DNA of 64,000 nucleotides, from positions 186,001-250,000 of the forward strand of contig CAXTAO010000001.1 in the NCBI GenBank assembly GCA_964242625.1, read 5' to 3'. A model generated the notes under the pieces. The model was not told the origin of the DNA, ran no database searches, and saw only the letters and a list, made by a program, of their open reading frames with translations. Shown piece by piece: positions 43,804-52,393 of the stretch (the first letter of the stretch is position 1; every line of letters starts with the position of its first letter). A program made the translations under genes and the position numbers. This stretch comes from JASLDZ01 sp964242625. GTDB lineage: Bacteria; Pseudomonadota; Alphaproteobacteria; Caulobacterales; Caulobacteraceae.

Positions 43804-45078
43804 ATGCTCTCGCGCGACGATCAGGACGCCCTGGGCGGCGTGGACGGCCCTGCGCTCGTCGAGCGCGCCGTCGGCTGGTGCGCGATCAACTCCGGCACCC
43901 GCAACCTCGCGGGGGTGAGGCAGGTGGGCGAGGCGATCGCCTCGGCCATGGCCGGGCTGCCCGGCGAGGTCGAGGTGCTGCCGTTGCCGCCGGTCGAGAC
44001 GGTGGACGCGGCGGGGCGGGTGGTCGCCGAGCCCACCGCCGACGCGCTCCGGCTGTGCGTGCGCCCCGAGGCCGCGGTGCAGATCGCGCTTACCGGGCAC
44101 CACGACACCGTCTACCCGGCCGAGAGCCCCTTCCAGGCCGTGCGCCTGCGCGACGACGGCGCGCTGAACGGGCCGGGGATCGCCGACATGAAGGGCGGGC
44201 TCTCCGTCATGCTGGGCGCGCTCGCGGCGCTGGAGCGCCACCCCGATCGCCACGCTTTGGGATGGACCGTGCTAATCTCGCCGGACGAGGAGACAGGCAG
44301 CCTCGCCTCGCGCGGGCTTCTTGCGGAGCTCGGCGCACGCACGCACCTGCACCTCACCTTCGAGCCGGCTATGGACGGGGAGGGGACGCTCGCCTCCGGC
44401 CGCAAGGGCTCGGGCAATTTCCACCTCCGCGTGCTGGGTCGCGCGGCGCATGCGGGGCGCGACTTCGCCTCGGGACGGGGGGCGGTCGCCGCGGCCGCGC
44501 GCATCGCCGCCGAGCTCGACGCCCTGAACGGCCGGCGCGACGGGCTGACCGTCAACGTCGCCCGGATCGACGGCGGCGCGCCTCTGAACCAGGTGCCGGA
44601 CCTCGCGGTGGTGCGCTTCAACGTGCGCGCGCTGGGCGCCGAGGACGCCGCCTGGGCCGAGGCGGAGGTGACGCGCCGCATAGCCCTCGTCGCGGGCGAT
44701 GGGATCGCGACCGACCTCCACGGCGGGATCACCCGTCCCCCCAAGCCCTTCACCGGAGCCCAGCAGGCGGTGTTCGCCGCCGTGCGCGAAGCGGGCGCCA
44801 CGCTCGGGCAGGAGATCGGCTGGAAGCCGTCAGGCGGGGTGTGCGAGGGGAACAACCTCTTCGCCGCGGGCTGCCCCGGCGTCGACACGCTCGGCGTGCG
44901 GGGAGGGGCGATCCACACCGCCGACGAGCACGCCTGGCCCGACAGCTTCGGCGAGCGGGCGCGGTTGGCGGCGCTGCTCCTCATCCGCGCCGCCCGCGGC
45001 GAGATCGACACGCCCGCCCTCCGTCGGCTCGCCGGGTCGGAGCGCGCGGGGGTTACGGGAACGGCTGCGCTCGGCTAA
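43804..45078 (+). CDS. M20 family metallohydrolase of the arginine succinyltransferase cassette
   Basis: A 424-residue zinc amidohydrolase of the ArgE/DapE/carboxypeptidase G2 family. Metal-site motifs: TGHHDTVYP, GPGIADMKGGLSVML, SPDEETGS, LTFEPAMDG and a C-terminal His in AIHTADEHAWPDSF; the dimerisation lid carries LGRAAHAGRD. It is eleven bases ahead of astA, with astD and astB after that. Standard AST pathways end with AstE, which removes succinate from N-succinylglutamate; no astE is present here. This hydrolase may perform that or a related deacylation, but that is inferred from position. No signal peptide. Confidence 0.85.
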   Translation: MLSRDDQDALGGVDGPALVERAVGWCAINSGTRNLAGVRQVGEAIASAMAGLPGEVEVLPLPPVETVDAAGRVVAEPTADALRLCVRPEAAVQIALTGHHDTVYPAESPFQAVRLRDDGALNGPGIADMKGGLSVMLGALAALERHPDRHALGWTVLISPDEETGSLASRGLLAELGARTHLHLTFEPAMDGEGTLASGRKGSGNFHLRVLGRAAHAGRDFASGRGAVAAAARIAAELDALNGRRDGLTVNVARIDGGAPLNQVPDLAVVRFNVRALGAEDAAWAEAEVTRRIALVAGDGIATDLHGGITRPPKPFTGAQQAVFAAVREAGATLGQEIGWKPSGGVCEGNNLFAAGCPGVDTLGVRGGAIHTADEHAWPDSFGERARLAALLLIRAARGEIDTPALRRLAGSERAGVTGTAALG

Positions 45079-45089
45079 CCACCTGCGCC

Positions 45090-46097
45090 ATGCTCGTGGT
45101 GCGCCCCGCCGGTCCCGACGATCTCGAAGCGCTGCACGAGCTGGCGGTTCTGTCGGGGCGCGGGTTCACGAGCCTGCCGGAGGACCGTCCGACCCTGGGC
45201 GAGCGGCTCGCGATCTCCGCGCAGAGCTTTGCGGGCGAGGTCGCGCCGGTGAAGGCCTGGTACACGCTGATGCTGGAGGACGCCGAGACCGGACGGGTGG
45301 AGGGCGTCGCCGGCGTCAAGGCGGCGGTGGGCCTCGAACGCCCGTTCTTCTCGTTCCGGGTGACGACGCTCGCTCAGTCTTCCACCGCCACCGGAGTGCG
45401 CTTCGATCACCAGGTGCTCGTGCTCGTGAACGAGTGCGCGGGCTGGACGGAGGTGGGCTCGCTCTATCTGCGCCCCGAGCGGCGGCGGGGCGGGGCAGGG
45501 GCGCTCCTGGCCGGGGCGCGCTATCTCCTGATCGCCGCCGACCCCGCCCGCTTCAGTGAGATGGTCTTGGCCGAGCTGCGCGGATGGTTCGATCCGGACG
45601 GGGCGTGCCCCTTCTGGGAGCAGGTGGGCTGCCGCTTCTTCCGCCTGCCGTTCGACCAGGCCGACCTGATGAGCGCCTCCACCGACGGCCAGTTCATCCT
45701 GGACCTTGCGCCGCGCCACCCGATCTACGTCGAGCTCCTGCCCGCCCACGTGCGCGAGGTGATCGGCCGCGTCCACGCGGAGGGGGAGCCCGCCCGCGCG
45801 CTCCTGCAGCGCGAGGGCTTCCGCCCCAACAGCCTCGTCGACATCTTCGACGCGGGACCGACCGTCAGCTGTCGTCGCGACGACATCCGCACCGTGCGCG
45901 ACAGCCGCGAGCTGCGGCTGTCCGCGGTTCCGCCTGTCGACGACGTGCCCACCTCACTCGTGGCGACGGGCGCGGTGGCTGGCTTCCGCGCCGTGCGCAC
46001 GCCGGTGCAGGTGGAGGGCGACGAAGCGCGCGTCGGCCCCGAGGCGCTGGCCGCGCTGCGGCTCGCGTCCGGCGATCGCGCCCGGGTGCGGCTGTGA
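45090..46097 (+). CDS. astA: Arginine N-succinyltransferase
   Basis: Transfers succinyl from succinyl-CoA to the alpha-amino group of arginine, the first step of the AST route for using arginine as nitrogen or carbon source. 335 residues, like E. coli AstA (344). Family features: the start MLVVRPAGPDDLEALHELA, SGRGFTSLPEDRPTLGERL, GVAGVKAAVGLERPFFSFR, the acyl-CoA region GSLYLRPERRRGGAGALLA and AELRGWFDPDGACPFWEQVG. The stop overlaps the astD start (GTGA). Confidence 0.95.
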   Translation: MLVVRPAGPDDLEALHELAVLSGRGFTSLPEDRPTLGERLAISAQSFAGEVAPVKAWYTLMLEDAETGRVEGVAGVKAAVGLERPFFSFRVTTLAQSSTATGVRFDHQVLVLVNECAGWTEVGSLYLRPERRRGGAGALLAGARYLLIAADPARFSEMVLAELRGWFDPDGACPFWEQVGCRFFRLPFDQADLMSASTDGQFILDLAPRHPIYVELLPAHVREVIGRVHAEGEPARALLQREGFRPNSLVDIFDAGPTVSCRRDDIRTVRDSRELRLSAVPPVDDVPTSLVATGAVAGFRAVRTPVQVEGDEARVGPEALAALRLASGDRARVRL

Positions 46098-47575
46098 GCG
46101 GCGCGTCCGTGCGCGGCGAGCTGTTCATCGAGGGCGAATGGCGCGCGGGCTCCGGACCGCGGCTGCGCTCCATCGATCCGGCGACGGGCGAGGCCGTGTG
46201 GGAAGGCGCGAGCGCCGCTCCCGCCGAGGCCGCGACCGCCGTAGCCGCAGCGCGCTCCGCCCTCCGGGACTGGGCCGACCGGCCTCGCACCGATCGCGTC
46301 GCGGCCGTGCGCCGGTTCGCCGACGCGCTCAAGGCGGGCGCCGACGCCACGGCCGAGGCGATCAGCCGCGAGACCGGAAAGGCGCTCTGGGAGACGCGCG
46401 CCGAGGTCGGCTCGATGATCGGCAAGGTCGAGGTCTCGATCGCCGCCTACGCCGAGCGGACGGGCGAGCGCGAGGCGGCGACGGCCTTCGGGCGAGCGGT
46501 GCTGCGACACCGGCCGCACGGGGTGATGGCGGTGCTCGGGCCCTACAACTTTCCCGGCCACCTGCCCAACGGCCACATCGTGCCCGCCCTCCTCGCGGGC
46601 GACACCGTGGTCTTCAAGCCGTCGGAGGAGACGCCCTGGACCGGCGAGCTCGCGGCCGCGGCCTGGGAGGCAGCCGCCCTGCCCGCCGGCGTCTTCAACC
46701 TCGTGCAGGGCGGCCGCGAAACGGGTCAAGCCCTTCTCGCGCAACGGATAGACGGGCTCCTGTTCACGGGCTCGGCCGGGGCGGGACAGGCGTTCAAGCG
46801 CCAGTTCGCCGAGCGGCCCGAGGTAACCTTGGCGCTCGAGCTCGGAGGCAACAACCCGCTGATCGCCTGGGACGCGCCGGACGCCGAGGCCGCCGCCGCC
46901 CTGGTGGCGCAGTCGGCCTTCGTCACCACCGGCCAGCGCTGCTCGTGCGCGCGGCGATTGATCGTCCGCGACGACGCCGAGGGCGATCGCGTCGTAGAGG
47001 CGGTGGACGCGCTCGCTGCTCGTCTGGTGGTGGGACCTTGGAACGGCGACGCCGAGCCCTTCATGGGGCCGCTGATCTCCGAACGCGCCGCCGGCGGCGC
47101 CCGCGCGCAGGTTGACGCGCTCACGGGGCGCGGCGCGCGCGCGATCCGCGCCTTCGGCCGTCCCGAGGGCGCGGCGACGGCGGCCTTCGTCACGCCGGCG
47201 ATCCTCGACGTCACCGGCGTCGACGCCCCCGACGAGGAGATCTTCGCGCCGGTGCTGCAGGTCGTACGCGTGGCGAGCTTCGACGCGGCGATCGAGGCGG
47301 CGAACGCCACGCGCTTCGGCCTCGCGGCAGGGCTCGTGTCGTCCGACCGTTCGCTGTGGGACCGCTTCCTCCAGCGCTCGCGCGCGGGCGTGGTCAACTG
47401 GAACCGCCCGACGACCGGCGCGGCGGCGACCATGCCCTTCGGCGGCCTGGGTCTCTCCGGCGACGGCCGCCCGAGCGCCTATTACGCGGCCGACTACTGC
47501 GCCTACCCCGTGGCGAGCTTCGAGGCGGACGCCGTGGTCGACACGCGCGGCGAGATCCGCGGCCTGCGGCCGTGA
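46094..47575 (+). CDS. astD: N-succinylglutamate 5-semialdehyde dehydrogenase
   Basis: NAD-dependent aldehyde dehydrogenase, fourth step of the AST route. 493 residues (E. coli AstD 492). Conserved parts: GPYNFPGHLPNGHIVPALLA, KPSEETPWTGEL, LLFTGSAGAGQAFKRQF, catalytic Glu in LALELGGNNPL (about 250) and catalytic Cys in TTGQRCSCARRL (about 280), then VVNWNRPTTGAA, the AST-specific substrate region. Starts with GTG overlapping astA; its stop overlaps astB in the same way. Confidence 0.96.
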   Translation: MSGASVRGELFIEGEWRAGSGPRLRSIDPATGEAVWEGASAAPAEAATAVAAARSALRDWADRPRTDRVAAVRRFADALKAGADATAEAISRETGKALWETRAEVGSMIGKVEVSIAAYAERTGEREAATAFGRAVLRHRPHGVMAVLGPYNFPGHLPNGHIVPALLAGDTVVFKPSEETPWTGELAAAAWEAAALPAGVFNLVQGGRETGQALLAQRIDGLLFTGSAGAGQAFKRQFAERPEVTLALELGGNNPLIAWDAPDAEAAAALVAQSAFVTTGQRCSCARRLIVRDDAEGDRVVEAVDALAARLVVGPWNGDAEPFMGPLISERAAGGARAQVDALTGRGARAIRAFGRPEGAATAAFVTPAILDVTGVDAPDEEIFAPVLQVVRVASFDAAIEAANATRFGLAAGLVSSDRSLWDRFLQRSRAGVVNWNRPTTGAAATMPFGGLGLSGDGRPSAYYAADYCAYPVASFEADAVVDTRGEIRGLRP

Positions 47576-48915
47576 GCGGCGCGGCGGCGATCGAGTGCAA
47601 CGCCGACGGTCTCGTCGGGCCGACGCACAACTTCGCCGGCCTCTCGCCCGGCAACCTCGCCTCGGCTGCGAGCGAGGGGCAGGTGTCCAACCCACGCGGC
47701 GCCGCGCTGGAGGGGCTCGGCAAGATGCGGGTGCTGCACAACCTGGGGCTGCCCCAGTTCGTGCTGCCGCCGCACGAACGGCCCGACCTCGAGTTCCTTC
47801 GCGCCCTGGGCTTCACGGGTTGCGATGCGGCGGTGCTGGACGCCGCCGGCCGGGCGGCGCCCGAGCTCCTGGCGGCCGCTTCCTCCGCCTCGGCGATGTG
47901 GGCCGCCAACGCCGCGACCGTCACGCCCGGCGCCGATGCGGCGGACGGGCGCGTGCACCTCACCCCGGCCAACCTGGTGGCCAATCTGCACCGGAGCCTT
48001 GAGCCCGCCCAGACCGGACGCATGTTGCGTCGTCTCCTGCCCGATCCGGCCTACGCGCAGGTGCACGACGCCCTGCCGTCGCGGCCGCAGCTGGGCGACG
48101 AGGGGGCGGCCAACCACGTCCGTCTCTGCGGCGAGGAGGGCGGCCCGGGCGTCAACCTCTTCGTGTGGGGCCGCGGCGCACACGAGAGCTGGTCGGGGCG
48201 CCATCCCGCGCGCCAGACCCGCGAGGCGTCGGAGGCGGTTGCGCGGCGTCACGGCTGCGGCCGCGCCGTCTTCGCACGCCAGTCGCGCGCCGCGATCGAG
48301 GCGGGGGTGTTTCACAACGACGTGGTCTGCGTGGGCGCGCGCACCGCGCTCCTGTTCCACGAGCGCGCCTTCGAGGTGACTTCCGCCGTGGTCGACGGGG
48401 TGCGCGAGGCGGCCCACGGGCTGTTCGAGCCGGTGTTCCTCGAGGTCTCCGAAGCTGAGCTGCCGCTGGCGGATGCGGTGCGATCCTACCTGTTCAACTC
48501 GATGCTGGTCGCCCCTCCGGCGGAGGACCGACTCGTGCTCGTCGCTCCTGTCGAGGTGCGCGACTCCGCGCGCGCCCGCGCTGCGGCGGAGCGGCTCTGT
48601 GACGGCAACGGCCCCCTCGGTCGGGTGCTCTACGTAGACGTCCGGCAGAGCATGAGAAACGGCGGAGGCCCGGCGTGCCTGCGGCTGCGGCTCTCGCTCA
48701 CGCCGGAGGCGTTGGCCTCCGCGAACGCGGCCCAACGCTTCGACGCGGCGCTCGGGCGTCGGCTCGAGGACTGGGTGGCGCGCCGCTACCGCGACCGGCT
48801 GCAGCCGGACGACCTGCGCGATCCCGCCCTGCTCGACGAAGGCCGGGCGGCGCTGGATGAACTCAGCGCCCTGTTGGACCTCGGCGGCGACTTCTACCCC
48901 TTCCAGCGCGCCTGA
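47572..48915 (+). CDS. astB: N-succinylarginine dihydrolase
   Basis: Hydrolyses N-succinylarginine to succinylornithine, CO2 and two ammonia, second step of the AST route. 447 residues, the same as E. coli AstB. Catalytic residues known from the family are visible: Glu in GDEGAANH (about 178), His in VFHNDVVC (about 248) and Cys in NGGGPACLRLR (about 368). The start NADGLVGPTHNFAGLSPGN is typical. GTG start overlapping the astD stop. Last gene of the cassette; the succinylornithine aminotransferase astC and astE are not in the window. Confidence 0.97.
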   Translation: MSGAAAIECNADGLVGPTHNFAGLSPGNLASAASEGQVSNPRGAALEGLGKMRVLHNLGLPQFVLPPHERPDLEFLRALGFTGCDAAVLDAAGRAAPELLAAASSASAMWAANAATVTPGADAADGRVHLTPANLVANLHRSLEPAQTGRMLRRLLPDPAYAQVHDALPSRPQLGDEGAANHVRLCGEEGGPGVNLFVWGRGAHESWSGRHPARQTREASEAVARRHGCGRAVFARQSRAAIEAGVFHNDVVCVGARTALLFHERAFEVTSAVVDGVREAAHGLFEPVFLEVSEAELPLADAVRSYLFNSMLVAPPAEDRLVLVAPVEVRDSARARAAAERLCDGNGPLGRVLYVDVRQSMRNGGGPACLRLRLSLTPEALASANAAQRFDAALGRRLEDWVARRYRDRLQPDDLRDPALLDEGRAALDELSALLDLGGDFYPFQRA

Positions 48916-48918
48916 GGC

Positions 48919-51423
48919 TCAAGCCGCGGCGACCTCCCCACCGGGCGCGACGAGCAACACGCGCTCGAGCGTCGACAGAAGCTCGGCGGCCCGGATCGGC
49001 TTGGCGATGAAAGCGTCGGCTCCCGCCGCCAGGCCGGCGTGGGTGGCGGGCTTCGCCGCCCCGGCGGTCATCATCACCACGGGGACGCGCCGTCCGCCGC
49101 CCGTCGCCTCACGCTCGCGCAGAATTTGCAGCGCGCTCAGCCCGTCCATCTCGGGCATGTGCGCGTCCATGAGGATCGCGTCGAAGCCGCCGCGGGAGAG
49201 TTCGTCCAGCGCTTGACGACCGTCGCTGGCAAGCGTCGCCTCGACCCCCGCGCTGCCGAGGATCAGCGCGACCACCTTCTGGTTCACCGGATGATCCTCC
49301 GCCACGAGGATGCGCAGGCCGGCGAGCGGCGAGCGCGGGACAGGCGCGGGCTCGTGGTCGACGGCCGCCGCTGTCGCCGCGTTCGTGTTGAGGACGGGCT
49401 CGAGCGGGGCGAGGAAGGTGAAGACCGAGCCGACGCCAGGTCGTGAACTGGCCGTTATGTCGCCCCCCATTGCGCGGGCGAGCGACCGGCTGATCGCGAG
49501 CCCCAGGCCCGAGCCGTAGGGGCGGAGCTGGGGGGCCTCGGTGGTCTCGAAGCGTGAGAAAACGCGCTCCGCCACCTCCGGTCCGAAGCCAGCGCCCGTG
49601 TCCGAAACGACAAAGCGCAACGCGCCCTGCGGCATACGATCGATCCGCACCGTCACCCAGCCGCTGTCGGTGAACTTGACCGCATTGCCGAGAAGGTTCG
49701 CCAATATCTGGCCGAGCCGCACGGGGTCGCCGAGGTAGCGCCCCCGCGCGCCCGGCGCGATGGTCCAGCCGAGTTCGAGGCCCTTGGCCTGGGCGGCCGC
49801 GCGATGCGGCTCGCCGGTGCGCTCGATCAGCGCCGAGAGGTCGAAGGGTTCGGGCATAAGCACGATCTCCTCCGCATCGAAGCTCGCCACGTCCAGCATG
49901 TCGCCGAGCACCTGCTCGAGCTGGCGGCCGGCGTCGATGATCAGCTCGGCCATTCGCCGGCTTTCGGGCTCGGTCTGTCTGGGAGCTAGGGTCTCGGAGA
50001 CGGCGAGTATGCCGTTCAGGGGCGTCCGCAGCTCATGGCTCATGGTGGCCAGGAACCGGGACTTGTCGCGATCGGCCCGTTGCAGCTCCGCGGTCCGGTC
50101 GCGCACGCGATCTTCGAGCGAGGTCATCACGAGCTGGGCGTTGTCGCGCTCCGCCGCCAGCGAGCGGGCGAGCACACCGAGTTCGTCGTCGCGCTGGGCG
50201 ATACGCCGGGTGGCGGCCGCGGCGCGCCCGGCGGCGCACTCCAGCGCGAGCTCCTCCAGCGGCTTGACGATGCGCCCGCGCGCGATGCGCAGGATCAGCC
50301 CGACCTGAAGTCCCGCGCTCAGGAGCCCCAGAACGAGGATCCATCCCGCCGAGGCGAGCGCCTGCGCGTCGGCGGCGCTTTTCGGAAGGACGAGGAGATA
50401 CCACCAATCCGGACCCTCCATGCGCCCGAAGGCGACCAGCGCGCCACCCTTGAGGTCGCGGAGCACGCCCGTCGGCCGTCCGGTGCGGGTCACCGCGGGC
50501 ATCAGCGTGGCGAGGTCTAGACGGCGTGCGACCTGCACGGCGCGTGCGGGATCGGCGGCCTGACCCGCCGTCATGCCGGGGTAGGCGAGCACGCGGCCGT
50601 CGCTCTGCGCGATCAGGCCGGAGGCGTCGACTTCGGTCCGGCGCACCGCGTTGGCCAGGAAGTCGCCGACGTAGATCGAGGAGCCGAAGGCGCCGACGTA
50701 CCTCGCGCCCACGTAGACGGGCGTAAGGCAGGCCACGCCCATGCGGACGCCGCCGCGCGCCTGCAGGAGGCGCTGCAACGACGTACAGCGCATGGCGCGG
50801 GAAGGGTCGGCCGCCGGCGAGACAAGCCGCATCATCTGCTCGCGGCTGAAGTCGAGCGTCGCGGGCGCGGTGCGCCGGTAGAAGAGGAGGTGGTCGGGCC
50901 GATCCGGCGCGTACATCACGAGCTTGTTGGTGGGGGTGGCGAAATAGAGGTTGTCCCACGCGCTGTGCACGCCCTGGCCCACATGGCCCACCACACCATA
51001 GGCGGCGGCGAGCACCGTGCGCTCCAATGCGTCGCTGGGCTGGGGCGACAGGAACGCCCCCATGCCGTGCACATAGTCGCCGTCCGGAGTGGCGGCGCCG
51101 TCGAAGTCGCCGCTGCGACTGCGCCTCGTGCCGTCAGCCTGCAGCGGATAACGCGCTTCGAAGGCGCGGTCGGCTTGCGAGGGGGAGAGGTGCGCTACGG
51201 CGGCCTGCAGCTCCGACGCAGCCCCTGCATGCACGCCAGCGAGCGAGCGGAACCGGCGCGACAGGTTGGCGTAGCGCTCGTCGAGGTACTCGGTGAGGTG
51301 GCGCTCCTGTTGGGAGTGGAGCTGCTGGCGGAACACGCAGAACGCCACGACCGAGCTGGAGAGCGTGATGGCGACCGAAGTCGCGCCGATGGCGAGGAGA
51401 AAACCGCGCGAGATCGATTGCAT
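48919..51423 (-). CDS. Membrane hybrid histidine kinase with periplasmic sensor and receiver domain
   Basis: 834 residues. Transmembrane helix 1 at about 6-28, a roughly 300-residue periplasmic sensor of dCache appearance (TPVYVGARYVGAFGSSIYVG, LIAQSDGRVLAYPGM), helix 2 at about 355-375, a HAMP region (GRIVKPLEELALECAAGR), a coiled coil, HisKA with His near 463 in FLATMSHELRTPLNG, HATPase (LANLLGNAVKFT, DTGAGFG, GSGLGLAISRSLA), and a C-terminal receiver with ILVAEDHPVNQK and the phospho-Asp near 751 in ILMDAHMPEMDG. No Hpt domain is attached, so a separate phosphotransferase is expected. ATG51423 is chosen; GTG51432 is three codons earlier. Confidence 0.9.
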   Translation of the reverse strand: MQSISRGFLLAIGATSVAITLSSSVVAFCVFRQQLHSQQERHLTEYLDERYANLSRRFRSLAGVHAGAASELQAAVAHLSPSQADRAFEARYPLQADGTRRSRSGDFDGAATPDGDYVHGMGAFLSPQPSDALERTVLAAAYGVVGHVGQGVHSAWDNLYFATPTNKLVMYAPDRPDHLLFYRRTAPATLDFSREQMMRLVSPAADPSRAMRCTSLQRLLQARGGVRMGVACLTPVYVGARYVGAFGSSIYVGDFLANAVRRTEVDASGLIAQSDGRVLAYPGMTAGQAADPARAVQVARRLDLATLMPAVTRTGRPTGVLRDLKGGALVAFGRMEGPDWWYLLVLPKSAADAQALASAGWILVLGLLSAGLQVGLILRIARGRIVKPLEELALECAAGRAAAATRRIAQRDDELGVLARSLAAERDNAQLVMTSLEDRVRDRTAELQRADRDKSRFLATMSHELRTPLNGILAVSETLAPRQTEPESRRMAELIIDAGRQLEQVLGDMLDVASFDAEEIVLMPEPFDLSALIERTGEPHRAAAQAKGLELGWTIAPGARGRYLGDPVRLGQILANLLGNAVKFTDSGWVTVRIDRMPQGALRFVVSDTGAGFGPEVAERVFSRFETTEAPQLRPYGSGLGLAISRSLARAMGGDITASSRPGVGSVFTFLAPLEPVLNTNAATAAAVDHEPAPVPRSPLAGLRILVAEDHPVNQKVVALILGSAGVEATLASDGRQALDELSRGGFDAILMDAHMPEMDGLSALQILREREATGGGRRVPVVMMTAGAAKPATHAGLAAGADAFIAKPIRAAELLSTLERVLLVAPGGEVAAA

Positions 51424-51499
51424 GGGTACCACTGACGTTCGCCGCCGAGCGGTAACCTGGATAACTTTCCAAGCCGTTGCGCCGCTTGTTGAGCGCGCG

Positions 51500-52393
51500 T
51501 CAGGACATCGGGTTGGCGCTCGGGAGGGGGTCCGGCGGCAGCGGTATCCATTCGCTGTGGTCGGCGTCGGGCAGCTTCATGCGGCCGCCCCGCCAGTCGG
51601 CTTTGGCCTGCTCGATACGTTCGCGCGAAGAGGAGACGAAGTTCCATTCGACGAAGCGTGGGCCCACGGGCTCGCCTCCGAGGAGCATGAGCGTCGAAGG
51701 CCGAAGCGCGCGGACGCCGATCGCATCTCCCGGAGCGAACACCAGCATCTTGCCGGGGCCGTAGGTCGCGCCTTCCACCTCCACCTCGCCCGTGGCCACG
51801 TAGGCGGCGCGCTCGGGATACTCGGCCGGGAGTTCGGCGACGGCCCCCTCCGCCAGCGCCCAATGCACGTAGAACATGGGCGAGTGGGTGCGCACGCGCG
51901 CTTCCGCCCCGAACGCCTTGCCCACGACCAGGCGCGCGAAGAGGCCCGGCCCCTCGAATGAGGGCAGGTCGTCCATGTCGTGGTGCCAGAAGGCGGGTGC
52001 GGTCTCCTCGTCGGCCTCGGGCAGCGCCACCCAGGTCTGGATGCCGTGCAGCACGTCGCCTTCCAGCCGCCCCTTCTCGAAGCGCTCGGAGTGGGTGATG
52101 CCCGAGCCGGCCGTCATCCAGTTGACCTCGCCCGCGCGGATCGCCTGCTCGGAGCCGACGCTGTCGCGGTGCATGATCTCGCCGGAGAACAGGTAGGTGA
52201 TGGTCGAGAGCCCGATGTGGGGGTGCGGCCGCACGTCGACCGAGCGCGGCAGCCCCGGCGCGAACTCCGCCGGGCCCATGTGGTCGAAGAAGACGAAGGG
52301 ACCGACCATGCGTCGGCGGGCGTGGGGCAGGACGCGCCCGACCTCGAAGCCGCCGAGGTCCTTGCGGCGTTGGTCCACGACGAGTTCGATCAT
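51500..52393 (-). CDS. Pirin family cupin protein
   Basis: A 297-residue bicupin of the pirin family; bacterial pirins include quercetin dioxygenases and metabolic regulators. Metal ligands of the family are visible as His-x-His in RPHPHIGLSTITYLF (about 57-59) and His-x-Glu in GSGITHSERFE (about 101-103). Other signatures: VGPFVFFDHMGPAEF, GEVNWMTAGSG and LHGIQTWVALP. The ATG overlaps the stop of the upstream MFS gene (ATGA), so the two form an operon. Activity cannot be chosen between enzymatic and regulatory. Confidence 0.9.
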   Translation of the reverse strand: MIELVVDQRRKDLGGFEVGRVLPHARRRMVGPFVFFDHMGPAEFAPGLPRSVDVRPHPHIGLSTITYLFSGEIMHRDSVGSEQAIRAGEVNWMTAGSGITHSERFEKGRLEGDVLHGIQTWVALPEADEETAPAFWHHDMDDLPSFEGPGLFARLVVGKAFGAEARVRTHSPMFYVHWALAEGAVAELPAEYPERAAYVATGEVEVEGATYGPGKMLVFAPGDAIGVRALRPSTLMLLGGEPVGPRFVEWNFVSSSRERIEQAKADWRGGRMKLPDADHSEWIPLPPDPLPSANPMS

